Source: Pseudomonas antarctica (GTDB lineage Bacteria > Pseudomonadota > Gammaproteobacteria > Pseudomonadales > Pseudomonadaceae). Taken from it: DNA of 64,000 nucleotides. The position numbers were made by a program, and so were the translations under genes. Positions 43,389-52,028 of the stretch are shown here, piece by piece (the first letter of the stretch is position 1; each line of letters begins with the position of its first letter). The notes beneath the pieces are model-generated. The model was not told the DNA's origin and did no database searches. It saw nothing but the letters and a program-made list of their open reading frames with translations. The stretch covers positions 1-64,000 of the forward strand of contig NZ_UYXQ01000005.1 in assembly GCF_900624995.1 (NCBI RefSeq), given 5' to 3'.

Positions 43389-44519
43389 ATGAGTAGTGAT
43401 CTCTTAGTCGTCGGCGCCGGCATCCTCGGCCTATCCCACGCCTATGCGGCCGCCCGTCGCGGCCTCAAGGTCAAGGTGTTTGAGCGCAGCGCCACGCCGC
43501 TGGGCGCCTCGGTGCGTAACTTCGGCCAGGCACTGGTCACTGGCCAGCCGCCGGGGCCGATGCTCGACCTGGCCCAGCAAAGCCGCGATATCTGGGGGCA
43601 CTGGGCACAGGTGGCCGGGCTGCAACTCAAGCGTAATGGCTCGTACCTGTTTGCGCGTACCGAGGCGGAGGAACATCTGCTGGAGGCCTTCTGCGCCGGT
43701 CGCGCACGCGCGCACGGCTACAACGTCGAGCTGCTGCAAGGTGCGGCGATGCAGGATTTATATGGCGGCCAGTTTCGCCATCACCGCGCAGCGCTGCATG
43801 GCAAGGATGACCGACAGCTCTATTCACGCGAAGCGATCCCGGCGCTGATCAACTACCTGAGCCAGGAACTGAAGGTTGAGTTTCACTTTTCCACCCTGGT
43901 ACGCGACGTCGAACCGGGCCATTTGCATAGCACCGCGGGCAGCTTTCGCGCCGAGCAGATCATTGTTTGCTCCGGCCATGACTACCAAACCCTGCTGGCC
44001 GAGGCGATCAGCGAACTCAACCCGAGTATCTGCCGCCTGCAAATGCTGCGCGCGCGGCCTGCGATTGACCTGAGCCTGCAACACGCGTTGCTCACGGGGC
44101 TGAGTTGCGTGCACTACGGCGCCTTCGCCGACCTGCCGGAAGCGGCGCCGGTGCGGGCGCAGATCCTGCGCGACGCGCCGCACCTGCAGGCGCATGGGAT
44201 TCACCTGCTGATCAGCCCCACGCCTCATGGCGAACTGATCATCGGCGACTCCCATGACTACGGCAGCGACCCCTCGCCGTTCAACGCCGAGCAGGTCGAT
44301 GACTGGTTGATTGACCTCGCCGAGCAGACGTTGGGTTGCAAGATCCAGGTGGTGGAGCGCTGGCAGGGCGTCTACGGTTCGCGCGGCCCGGCACCGTTTT
44401 CGTTCCTGCGCGCGGCGCCGGGCGTGAGCGCGGCATTGATGCACAGCGGCGTAGGCATGAGTGTGGGACCGGCAATGGCCGAACGAAATATCACGGCATT
44501 GTGGGGCGCGGCGTCATGA
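43389..44519 (+). CDS. FAD-dependent amine oxidoreductase, phosphonate-catabolism type
   Basis: Flavoenzyme of 376 residues of the DAO/glycine-oxidase fold. The N-terminal Rossmann motif is VVGAGILGLSHAYAAARRG (residues 7-25), and FSFLRAAPGVSAALMHSGVGMS lies at the C-terminal FAD site. This family (TIGR03364-like) sits in phosphonate clusters; relatives (PbfC/PbfD types, as I recall) oxidise aminoethylphosphonate or N-methyl derivatives to phosphonoacetaldehyde. Its ribosome site AGAGGA lies in the end of repeat copy 2. Coupled to the HD gene by an ATGA overlap. Confidence 0.8.
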   Translation: MSSDLLVVGAGILGLSHAYAAARRGLKVKVFERSATPLGASVRNFGQALVTGQPPGPMLDLAQQSRDIWGHWAQVAGLQLKRNGSYLFARTEAEEHLLEAFCAGRARAHGYNVELLQGAAMQDLYGGQFRHHRAALHGKDDRQLYSREAIPALINYLSQELKVEFHFSTLVRDVEPGHLHSTAGSFRAEQIIVCSGHDYQTLLAEAISELNPSICRLQMLRARPAIDLSLQHALLTGLSCVHYGAFADLPEAAPVRAQILRDAPHLQAHGIHLLISPTPHGELIIGDSHDYGSDPSPFNAEQVDDWLIDLAEQTLGCKIQVVERWQGVYGSRGPAPFSFLRAAPGVSAALMHSGVGMSVGPAMAERNITALWGAAS

Positions 44520-45109
44520 ACAAAGAGCAGGTGATTGCCGAACTATTCGCTTTGTACGAGCAGCACGGCACGGCCGATTACATCGGCGAGCCGTTGTCGC
44601 AGCTCGAGCATATGTCCCAGGCCGCGCAGTTGGCGATGGCGGAAGGCTTTGATGATGAAGTGGTCCTGGCGGCGTTTTTCCACGACATTGGCCACCTCTG
44701 CGGCCAGGGCGGCGAGAACATGGCTGGTTATGGTGTGGTCAGCCACGAGCGCCTGGGCGCGGACTATTTACGCCGCGCGGGCTTCAGCGAACGCATGGCC
44801 AAACTGGTGGAGTATCACGTGCAAGCCAAGCGCTACCTGACCTTCACCCAGCCGGACTATTACGCCCACCTGAGCGAGGCCAGCCGCCACACCCTGGGTT
44901 ACCAGGGCGGCGTGATGACGGCTGAAGACGCTCACGCCTTCGAGCAAGACCCGCTCTGCCAGGTCAGCCTGCGCATGCGTCACTGGGATGAGCAGGCCAA
45001 GGACATGCACGCCCCGGTGCTGGATCTTGAGCCGTTGAAAGCAATGGCACACCGTCTGCTGATCGCCGGTAGCGTGAATTCATACACGCAGCCCGGAAGC
45101 GGCGGCTAG
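44516..45109 (+). CDS. PhnZ-like HD-domain mixed-valent diiron oxygenase (phosphonate cleavage)
   Basis: Soluble HD-fold protein of 197 residues. Compared with PhnZ, whose ligands I recall as H34, H58, D59, H80, H104, D161 plus substrate residues Y24 and E27, this protein has Tyr22, Glu25, His32, His56-Asp57, His77, His101 and Asp158 at matching spacing (DYIGEPLSQLEH, FFHDIGHL, YHVQAK). It should therefore oxidatively cleave a hydroxylated phosphonate C-P bond. A PhnY-type hydroxylase gene is missing nearby. Coupled to the FAD gene upstream. Confidence 0.82.
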   Translation: MNKEQVIAELFALYEQHGTADYIGEPLSQLEHMSQAAQLAMAEGFDDEVVLAAFFHDIGHLCGQGGENMAGYGVVSHERLGADYLRRAGFSERMAKLVEYHVQAKRYLTFTQPDYYAHLSEASRHTLGYQGGVMTAEDAHAFEQDPLCQVSLRMRHWDEQAKDMHAPVLDLEPLKAMAHRLLIAGSVNSYTQPGSGG

Positions 45110-45168
45110 CGAGGTTTTCGTCTGGCTCATTACTCTCATGCGACTTCAGCCACGCAAGAGAGCATGTG

Positions 45169-45759
45169 ATGCGTTACTTGAAAGCGACCGCCCAGGATCG
45201 CAGCGGCAATGGTATGGCCGACACGGTCATTCTGCATTTTTATGAGCGCCACTCCGCTGGCGTTGACGAGTTAGTTCATGAAGCTGTGGCAGTGGATATG
45301 GATGCCGATGAGGTCGTGGACTTTCAGTTCGCCGGTGACATCAACGGTGACGGCAAAAGTGATGTCCTTGATAGCTGGTTGCTCAAGGCGTTTGCCAATA
45401 CGTTCTTGAAACTGAACTGGTTTAACGACGGCGAGCGTTGGCGGCGCACGCTGGCCATCGTCGCGATTCAGAACGAGGCAAAAGACCCTCCCAGCGGCGT
45501 GCAGTTGAATTTCCTGGACCGCCGCAGCCCGCTGCGCAAACCCATACTGGCCTACCAGGCCGCCGGCGACGATGCCGACGATAACGGCGTATTGGAGTCA
45601 TTCAGCGCTACCGATGTAGACCGAAACGGTGTCGCTGACAAAACCGACAAAGCGCTAATCCGATCCATGTGTAACACCTTTCTCGCGCTCAAATGGTATG
45701 ACCAGGCTCGTCCGACTGTGAGTGAGCGCAAACCAGGAGTAGATCAATGCGTTATTTGA
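45169..45759 (+). CDS. Tandem calcium-loop repeat protein, copy 1 (unknown family)
   Basis: I do not recognise this family. 196 residues, no signal peptide or membrane helix. It consists of two modules of about 85-90 residues. Module 1 starts MRYLKATAQDRSGNGMADTV and has an acidic loop DMDADEVVDF then GDINGDGKSDVLDSWLLK, a dockerin/EF-hand-like DxNxDGxxxxxD loop followed by a helix ending LKLNWFN. Module 2 repeats this (DDADDNGVLESF; DVDRNGVADKTDKALI; LALKWYD). Four candidate Ca loops. ATG 45169 is preceded by AAGAGAGC. Its last 13 bp overlap the start of copy 2. Confidence 0.8.
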   Translation: MRYLKATAQDRSGNGMADTVILHFYERHSAGVDELVHEAVAVDMDADEVVDFQFAGDINGDGKSDVLDSWLLKAFANTFLKLNWFNDGERWRRTLAIVAIQNEAKDPPSGVQLNFLDRRSPLRKPILAYQAAGDDADDNGVLESFSATDVDRNGVADKTDKALIRSMCNTFLALKWYDQARPTVSERKPGVDQCVI

Positions 45760-46322
45760 AAATTTTCGCCCAGGACCGAACAGGGGCTGGCCAGGCGGAT
45801 ACTGTATTGCTTCAGTTCTACCAGAGCACCCCTGGTATTCAAGACAGCTTGATCAGTCACGCTGTGGCGTACGACTTCCCGACTGATGGGGAAATCGACT
45901 ACAGCAGAGGGGATGTGACGAATGATGGTCGGGAAACCCGCCTCGATAAAGTGTTGTTGGACAGGTTTGCCGCTGCCTATTTGAAGCTCAACTGGTTTAA
46001 CCCAGGGACTGCCTCAACGCGCCACATGAAGATTTTTTCCGAAGACTTCTACAAGGACGGCACACCCGACACCGTGCGTCTGCACGTGCAAGAAGGGGCG
46101 GGCGTTATTAACCCACCCACGCTGGTCGCCTGGAACGCCGCTTATGACTTTGATAACGACGGAATGCTCGAATGGAACATTCATTTCGATATCAACCATG
46201 ATGGCGTGATCGACGACGTTGACCAGCGTTTGGTCCAGCAGTTGGCTGAGCTCTATCTGCTGTTCAATTGGCACGAGCCTGAAGCCTTTGAGGTCAAGGT
46301 CGTCGATATCCCGGCTTCGTGA
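45747..46322 (+). CDS. Tandem calcium-loop repeat protein, copy 2 (unknown family)
   Basis: Paralog of the upstream gene, 191 residues, two modules. Module 1: MRYLKIFAQDRTGAGQADTV, loop DFPTDGEIDY, loop DVTNDGRETRLDKVLL, end LKLNWFN. Module 2: RHMKIFSEDFYKDGTPDTV, loop DFDNDGMLEW, loop DINHDGVIDDVDQRLV, end LLFNWHE. This is the best preserved copy, with canonical DxDxDG spacing. No signal peptide. Ribosome site CAGGAG at the correct distance. It overlaps copy 1 and so is translationally coupled to it. Confidence 0.8.
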   Translation: MRYLKIFAQDRTGAGQADTVLLQFYQSTPGIQDSLISHAVAYDFPTDGEIDYSRGDVTNDGRETRLDKVLLDRFAAAYLKLNWFNPGTASTRHMKIFSEDFYKDGTPDTVRLHVQEGAGVINPPTLVAWNAAYDFDNDGMLEWNIHFDINHDGVIDDVDQRLVQQLAELYLLFNWHEPEAFEVKVVDIPAS

Positions 46323-46382
46323 ACGGTGAATGTTCGCCTGTCGTCGTTTCTTACTTGATGTGGCGCCAGTAGTACCTGTGAT

Positions 46383-46421
46383 CAGGCCCTGGACAGAACT
46401 ATGTTGGGGGCCTGGTTTTTT
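46383..46421 (+). terminator. Terminator-like hairpin between copies 2 and 3
   Basis: CAGGCCC (46383-46389) pairs with GGGCCTG (46408-46414) around an 18-nt loop; GTTTTTT follows (46415-46421). It ends 15 nt before the start codon of copy 3, so it could attenuate that gene. Confidence 0.6.
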
Positions 46422-46436
46422 ACTGAGGCAGTACCT

Positions 46437-46964
46437 ATGCGTTATTTGAAAGTGGTCGTGCAAGATCGTAGGCAAGAGGGCCAGGCAGACACGGTGAAGC
46501 TCAACTTTTTTCAACGAGACCCGGATCTACCCGACGAATTGGTACACGAAGCCGTGGCGTTGGACAGGACGGCTGATGGCGCGGTGGACTTTCAGTCGAC
46601 CGGGGACATTGATTTTGACGGGGCGACTACGCTCAAGGATCGGCGGTTGCTCAAAAACTTTGCCAACCAGGCACTGAAGCTCAGCTGGTCTAATAAAGGT
46701 GAGGTCGCAGCTCGTTCAATCGACCTGTATGTCAGTCGTTTCAATAAAGCGGGTATGGCCGTGGAGGTTCGAACGGATTTTTATCAGCACAAGAATTCGG
46801 CAGGCAAAGACGAGTTGGTGCACAGCACCACGGCCAGTGACCACAATGGCGCCGGTATTTTGCAGCCCTCTGGGCATGACGATCAGTGTGAACTGTTCGA
46901 TACCGTAGACGAAAAAGCCATCCTCGCCTTGAGCAAGTTGTACCTGGAATTCAACTGGCACTGA
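46437..46964 (+). CDS. Tandem calcium-loop repeat protein, copy 3 (unknown family, C-terminal loops eroded)
   Basis: Third paralog, 175 residues. The N-terminus MRYLKVVVQDRRQEGQADTV and the phrase PDELVHEAVALDRTADGAVDF are nearly those of copy 1. Loop GDIDFDGATTLKDRRLLK is intact, ending LKLSWSN. In the second module the loops are damaged (SDHNGAGIL; DDQCELFDTVDEK), though the helix end LYLEFNWH remains. Preceded by GAGG. The DNA of the first five codons matches copy 2 exactly (ATGCGTTATTTGAAA), suggesting recent duplication. No signal peptide. Confidence 0.8.
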   Translation: MRYLKVVVQDRRQEGQADTVKLNFFQRDPDLPDELVHEAVALDRTADGAVDFQSTGDIDFDGATTLKDRRLLKNFANQALKLSWSNKGEVAARSIDLYVSRFNKAGMAVEVRTDFYQHKNSAGKDELVHSTTASDHNGAGILQPSGHDDQCELFDTVDEKAILALSKLYLEFNWH

Positions 46965-46967
46965 GCA

Positions 46968-48335
46968 TCAATCATCCTTGAGTTCCTGCGCCAACGCTTG
47001 AATCTGCTCCTGGCGTTCGGTCTGGCTCAGCTTCGGCTGCGGGTTCAGGGACGACCATTGCGGATAGGCGCGGGCCTTGTTCAACGCATCCGGCAACTTG
47101 CCTTCACGCCAGGTTTTGTCCTGAGGCGTGTCGACTTTGATGCTGTGCATCGCCGCATGCCCGCGTAGGTTCAGGGCCTTGAGCAATTGGCGTTGGCGCA
47201 AGGCGAGCAGGCGCAACACGCTGTCGTCGACGGTCAGCTCGCGGTGGCCCTTGAGCTTGCCCAACAGGCGGCTGCCATAGCTGCGCGCGGTTTGCAGCGC
47301 ACCACCGGCAATCGCACCGGCAATCGCGGCAGCGCCGAGGGTCAGGCCGCCGACCAGCAAGTCCACACCGGCACCGGCAGCTGCGCCTGCAGCAATGCCG
47401 CCACCGACGCGCACGCCGAGCTGTTTGAGGGTTTGCGGGTTGAACAGGTCATCGCCCCAGCGGCCGTCCAGCAGCGGCAAGTCGCTGGCGGCGGCATCCT
47501 GTGGGCGAAAGCCGAACAGTTTGAGCAGGGCATCCACGCATTTTTGCTCGCGTTGGCGTACCGCTTTGCGCAAGTCGCTGATCGCTTGCTGTTCGTCTTC
47601 GGTGACCACGCTGCGTCGGCATGCGGCGCAGTCGATCAACAGCTCGGCGATCAACCGCGCGGCGCTTTGCTGGCGGGCCTGGCGTTGGGCCTCCTGGTCA
47701 AGAATCAAACGCTCCAACTGCGGCCGCGCGTTCTCCAGCAGCAGGGCCAGGCTTTCATACAGGCGGCGCTCACCGTCTTGCAGCGGCGCTACGCTGTCGA
47801 AGCGCACCAGCGCGTGCAGGCCGAGGCGGGCCAAGGCTTCGCGCCAGTCCGGCTCGCGGTGGTCGCTGCTGCTGACGAAGTTGAGCACTGGCAACAACGG
47901 CTTGCCGCAACTGGCGAGCACTTGCAGCTCGTCGCGGTACTTGGCGAGCACCGGCTCGCGGGCGTCGATCACATACAGGCCAGCGTCGGAGGCCAGTAAC
48001 TGGCGCAGCACCTTGGCTTCCTGTTCGAAACGCTGACGCGCCTCGCTGCCTTCCAGGAACCGCGCCAAGCGTGCCGGGCCGTCGAGACGTTCGCCGGGGC
48101 GGTCCAGGCGCTCCAGGTAATCAAGCAGGGCGATGGCGTCTTCCAGGCCGGGCGTGTCGTACAGCTCCAGCAAGGCTTCGCCATCGACCGATAAGCGTGC
48201 ACCCTCGACATGCCGCGTGGTGCTGGGGCGATGGGACACGTCGCCGAAGCCGACATCCCGCGTCAGCGTACGCAGCAGTGAAGTCTTGCCGACATTGGTG
48301 TGGCCGACCACGGCGAGTTTCAGCGGTTTAGTCAT
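46968..48335 (-). CDS. Era/TrmE-type GTPase with DUF3482 domain
   Basis: P-loop GTPase of 455 residues. G1 is VVGHTNVGKTSL (11-20), G3 is LYDTPGLED, and the G4-like region is VLNFVSSSD, a variant of NKxD. After the G domain, an amphipathic helical region and a glycine/alanine-rich hydrophobic stretch (about 310-370) suggest membrane contact. The gene overlaps by 8 bp with the DUF2868 membrane protein upstream, so the two form an operon and probably a complex. Function unknown. Confidence 0.82.
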   Translation of the reverse strand: MTKPLKLAVVGHTNVGKTSLLRTLTRDVGFGDVSHRPSTTRHVEGARLSVDGEALLELYDTPGLEDAIALLDYLERLDRPGERLDGPARLARFLEGSEARQRFEQEAKVLRQLLASDAGLYVIDAREPVLAKYRDELQVLASCGKPLLPVLNFVSSSDHREPDWREALARLGLHALVRFDSVAPLQDGERRLYESLALLLENARPQLERLILDQEAQRQARQQSAARLIAELLIDCAACRRSVVTEDEQQAISDLRKAVRQREQKCVDALLKLFGFRPQDAAASDLPLLDGRWGDDLFNPQTLKQLGVRVGGGIAAGAAAGAGVDLLVGGLTLGAAAIAGAIAGGALQTARSYGSRLLGKLKGHRELTVDDSVLRLLALRQRQLLKALNLRGHAAMHSIKVDTPQDKTWREGKLPDALNKARAYPQWSSLNPQPKLSQTERQEQIQALAQELKDD

Positions 48336-49707
48336 GACCGGTCTCCAGCCACGTGAGCGGCGCGCAGTCGGCGAAAGGCAATTCAAGCTGTTGCAGCGCA
48401 GCGTGCCAGTCGCCCAGCCGTTCGGCGTCCAGCGCTTGGCCGGATGGGGCTTGCAGCAGCCATACGCGGGTGGCCGTGGCGCTGCGTGCCAGCTCGGCGA
48501 TCAACGCCAAGCTGCCGCGATCCGGCGAACGGCGGGGGTCGCAGGCGATGGCCAGTCGCGCAGGCGGGAAGCGCGTGAGCTGTTCCAGCAGTTTGTTGCG
48601 CGATTCGCGGCTGTCGAGGATGCCGGCGTTTTTAACGCCGGTCGGCAGTTTGGGTGGCCAAGCGTGCTGGTCGTCCAGTTCGATGGCCACCAGCAGGGCG
48701 CCGTCGCTTTCCAATTCGCTGACACCGCCGCTGACGTGGTGCAGCTGTTCGGGCGCGGCATCGTTGACGCCGAGCCGCTCGCTGCTCGGCATCAGGCGTT
48801 CGCGTAACTGGCTGTAGCCGGGCAGGTTGAGGTCCAGGCGCAGGACGGCGCGCCCGCGTTTCCAACACCACAGGCACAGCAGCGCGAGGATCAACCGGGG
48901 CAGCAGGCCGTAGACCAGCAGCACGCCCACCAGCCAGGCGGCCCAGGCTTGGCGCGCGCTTTCGACATTCAGCGCGGAGTCGCCACTGGCGCGGATCATC
49001 TCAATCGTCGGCACGTTGAACCCCAGCAAGGCTGGCAAGCGGCCTAGGGCTTGGGTCACGGCGACAAAGGTGTCTGCACCGAGAATGGTGGTTTCCCACA
49101 CAAAGCCGTAGCGCCGGGTGGCCAGCAGCGTGAGCAGAATCACCATGGCGCTGAGCAACGCCAGCAACCACAGGCTGTTGACCAGCACGCCCACCGCCCA
49201 GCGATTGAGTTTCTGGCGTTGCAGCAACAATAATAGTGCTGGCGCCAACTGGGCGGCCTTGGCGTCACGGGCGAGCTTTTCACTCAGCCACAGCCACAGG
49301 CGTCCGAGGCTGGCGCTGTGTTCGCCGGCAAACAGCAGGCCCAAGGCCCAGCTCAGCAGCAGGATCAGGTTCAAGCCGAGCAAGCTGCCCAAGGCCCAGA
49401 ACACATTCACCGGCGTTAAGCCGTTGCCCAGTGCGGCAAACGCCAGGCCGGCGCCACTGATCACCGCGACCACTGCCAACAGCACCAGCGCCAAGCGGGC
49501 GCCTTGCAGCCAGCGAGTGAGGGCGGCGGTCAAACCGTCGCGTTCGGCCAGGTGCAGGGCGCGTAGCTGGATGCGCGTTGGCAGGTCGCCACCGGCCGTG
49601 CGGGCCAGGCGGTTGGCTTCCAGGTCTTCCAGGGGACCTGCGTGTTCTTCACGCAGGCGCACGGTTTCCGTCAGCCAGAGTTTGTGCAGGGGGTTCAGTG
49701 CAGTCAC
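48328..49707 (-). CDS. DUF2868 membrane protein
   Basis: Protein of 459 residues with helices near residues 68-95, 100-125, 172-195 and 265-290, and a cytoplasmic C-terminal domain of about 150 residues. Its sequence fits DUF2868, which is regularly paired with DUF3482 GTPases. The C-terminus ends just inside the GTPase start, giving translational coupling. It is divergent from folA. The pair may act in membrane remodelling or stress; this is inference. Confidence 0.82.
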   Translation of the reverse strand: MTALNPLHKLWLTETVRLREEHAGPLEDLEANRLARTAGGDLPTRIQLRALHLAERDGLTAALTRWLQGARLALVLLAVVAVISGAGLAFAALGNGLTPVNVFWALGSLLGLNLILLLSWALGLLFAGEHSASLGRLWLWLSEKLARDAKAAQLAPALLLLLQRQKLNRWAVGVLVNSLWLLALLSAMVILLTLLATRRYGFVWETTILGADTFVAVTQALGRLPALLGFNVPTIEMIRASGDSALNVESARQAWAAWLVGVLLVYGLLPRLILALLCLWCWKRGRAVLRLDLNLPGYSQLRERLMPSSERLGVNDAAPEQLHHVSGGVSELESDGALLVAIELDDQHAWPPKLPTGVKNAGILDSRESRNKLLEQLTRFPPARLAIACDPRRSPDRGSLALIAELARSATATRVWLLQAPSGQALDAERLGDWHAALQQLELPFADCAPLTWLETGHD

Positions 49708-49776
49708 GCGCTGTCCTGTTGAGCAAGTAAGGTTGGAGCATAACCGCAGACTCGCCGCTCTGGTATTCTCGTCGCC

Positions 49777-50289
49777 ATGAAAAAAACTCTCCCTTTAAGC
49801 CTGATCGCAGCCCTCGGTGAAAACCGCGTGATCGGCGTCGACAACAGCATGCCCTGGCATTTGCCGGGGGATTTCAAATATTTCAAGGCCACCACGCTCG
49901 GCAAGCCGATCATCATGGGGCGCAAGACTTGGGATTCTCTGGGCCGACCGTTGCCGGGGCGCCTGAATATCGTGGTTAGCCGTCAGACCGATTTGGTGCT
50001 GGAAGGTGCGCAAGTTTTTCCGTCACTCGATGCGGCCGTTGAAAGGGCTGAGGCCTGGGCGCTGGAGCAGGGCGTGGATGAGCTGATGCTGATTGGCGGT
50101 GCGCAGTTGTATGCGCAGGGGCTGCAGCAGGCGGATCGCCTGTATTTGACGCGGGTCGCGTTGAGCCCGGAAGGCGATGCGTGGTTTCCCGAGTTTGATA
50201 CGCAACAGTGGACGCTGGTTTCAAACCTGGAAAATCCAGCTGAAGGTGATAAGCCGGCGTATAACTTCGAAGTTTGGGAAAAAGCCTAA
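49777..50289 (+). CDS. folA: Dihydrofolate reductase
   Basis: Reduces dihydrofolate to tetrahydrofolate with NADPH, regenerating the cofactor used by ThyA. 170 residues, the usual size. Landmarks: LIAALGENRVIGVDNSMPWHLPGD (start with the Met20-loop-like NxMPW), IIMGRKTWDSLGRPLPGR and ELMLIGGAQLY. Trimethoprim target. A REP pair follows it. Confidence 0.97.
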   Translation: MKKTLPLSLIAALGENRVIGVDNSMPWHLPGDFKYFKATTLGKPIIMGRKTWDSLGRPLPGRLNIVVSRQTDLVLEGAQVFPSLDAAVERAEAWALEQGVDELMLIGGAQLYAQGLQQADRLYLTRVALSPEGDAWFPEFDTQQWTLVSNLENPAEGDKPAYNFEVWEKA

Positions 50290-50294
50290 GAGCA

Positions 50295-50375
50295 TCGCAC
50301 GCAAGCCCGTTCCCACACTTGACCACGTTCCAACAGGATAATGCGGTCAAAATGTGCGAGCGGGCTTGCTTGCGA
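50295..50375. repeat. REP pair (second subtype), arms pointing outward
   Basis: TCGCACGCAAGCCCGTTCC (50295) and TGTGCGAGCGGGCTTGCTT (50353) with a spacer containing CACTTGACCACGTTCCAAC, a sequence shared with other such elements in the window. Between convergent folA and tcyP. Confidence 0.82.
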
Positions 50376-50395
50376 AGGCGGGCTGAAAGGCGCTG

Positions 50396-51787
50396 CTAAA
50401 CCTGCGCTATCTCGGCATGCTCATCGGCATTCAACAGCGCTTTATCCGTCTGCCCCATGATCTGGCTGGTAATCGCACCTGCCGTCATCGAGCCGTTCAC
50501 GTTCAGCGCCGTACGGCCCATGTCGATCAGCGGCTCAACCGAAATCAGCAGCGCCACCAGTGACACCGGCAAGCCCATCGCCGGCAGCACGATCAACGCG
50601 GCAAAGGTCGCCCCGCCGCCTACGCCCGCCACACCGGCCGAGCTCAAGGTCACAATCGCCACCAGCGTCGCGATCCACAGTGGGTCCAGCGGGTTGATGC
50701 CCACGGTCGGTGCAACCATTACCGCCAGCATGGCCGGGTAGAGACCGGCGCAACCGTTCTGGCCGATAGTTGCGCCAAACGAGGCTGCAAACCCGGCGAT
50801 GGATTGCGGGATACCCAGGCGACGTGTCTGCGCTTCAATGCTCAGCGGGATGGAGGCTGCGCTGGAGCGGCTGGTGAAGGCAAAGGTCAGCACCGGCCAC
50901 ACCTTGCGCAAGAAGCGCAGCGGGTTGACCCCAGCCAGCGACAGCAGCAGGCCGTGCACCACAAACATCAGGCCCAGCGCCAGGTACGACACCACCACAA
51001 AACTGCCGAGCTTGATGATGTCTTGCAGGTTGGAACCGGCGACCACTTTGGTCATCAGCGCCAGCACGCCGTACGGCGTCAGCTTCATCACCAGGCGCAC
51101 CAGGCGCATCACCCAGGCTTGCAGCGTGTCGATGGCATTCAGCACTTTCTGGCCTTTTTCCACGTCGTCCTTGAGCAGTTGCAGCGCGGCAACCCCAAGG
51201 AACGCAGCGAAAATCACCACACTGATGATCGACGTCGGCTTGGCGCGTGCCAGGTCGGCGAACGGGTTGGCCGGTACAAACGACAGCAGCAGTTGCGGGA
51301 TATTCAGGTCGGCAACCTTGCCCGCGTAGTCACTCTGTATCACTTGCAGGCGCGCCATTTCCTGCGTGCCGGCCACCAGGCCTTCGGCGGTGAGGCCGAA
51401 CAGGTTGGTCAGGCCGATACCGATCAGCGCCGCGATTGCTGTGGTGAACAGCAGCGTGCCGATGGTCAGGAAGCTGATCTTGCCCAGGGACGAGGCATTA
51501 TGCAGGCGCGCCACGGCACTGAGGATCGAGGCGAACACCAGCGGGATCACGATCATTTGCAGCAACTGCACGTAACCATTGCCGACCAGATCAAACCAAC
51601 TGATCGAGGCCTTGAGCACCGGGTTACCGTCGCCATAAATAGTGTGCAGCGCCGCGCCAAACAACACGCCGAGCACCAGTGCAAACAGGACCTTTTTAGC
51701 GAGGCTCCAGTTGGTGCGACGCGTTTGTGCCAGGCCCAGCAACAGGGCCACGAACACCAGTAAGTTGAGAATCAGGGGCAGATTCAT
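50396..51787 (-). CDS. tcyP: L-cystine:cation symporter TcyP-like (DAACS family)
   Basis: Inner-membrane secondary transporter of 463 residues of the dicarboxylate/amino-acid:cation symporter fold, close to TcyP/YdjN (L-cystine uptake). HP1 serine motif region [16 protein letters not shown] and the TM7/HP2 motif [35 protein letters not shown] fit that subgroup; glutamate transporters differ here. About eight helices. It stands alone, divergent from the phosphatase gene. No obvious CysB site can be named. Confidence 0.86.
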   Translation of the reverse strand: MNLPLILNLLVFVALLLGLAQTRRTNWSLAKKVLFALVLGVLFGAALHTIYGDGNPVLKASISWFDLVGNGYVQLLQMIVIPLVFASILSAVARLHNASSLGKISFLTIGTLLFTTAIAALIGIGLTNLFGLTAEGLVAGTQEMARLQVIQSDYAGKVADLNIPQLLLSFVPANPFADLARAKPTSIISVVIFAAFLGVAALQLLKDDVEKGQKVLNAIDTLQAWVMRLVRLVMKLTPYGVLALMTKVVAGSNLQDIIKLGSFVVVSYLALGLMFVVHGLLLSLAGVNPLRFLRKVWPVLTFAFTSRSSAASIPLSIEAQTRRLGIPQSIAGFAASFGATIGQNGCAGLYPAMLAVMVAPTVGINPLDPLWIATLVAIVTLSSAGVAGVGGGATFAALIVLPAMGLPVSLVALLISVEPLIDMGRTALNVNGSMTAGAITSQIMGQTDKALLNADEHAEIAQV

Positions 51788-52028
51788 TGAAGCTCCGTTG
51801 AGAAGGCAGCCAATCGCGTGAGCCTGCGATTGCGAACCGGAAATCCTAACAGCTTGAAATATATTGATTTAATACCGATATGGAATGGTGACTGTCGTTT
51901 TTGGAATAAGCATTTGACGCTCAGGCACATACCCTTGGCGCAATCACGACGCAAGCGGTCGCGCTCGGGCGATAACTGTCACACAGATTTGTTAGCGTCG
52001 ATGTCTTTAACTCAGGGAGAAAACGCTC

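Noticed and set aside
51976-51992. PHO-box-like CTGTCACACAGATTTGT before the phosphatase gene
   Set aside because: Only the first half resembles CTGTCAT; the second half does not match at 11-nt spacing.
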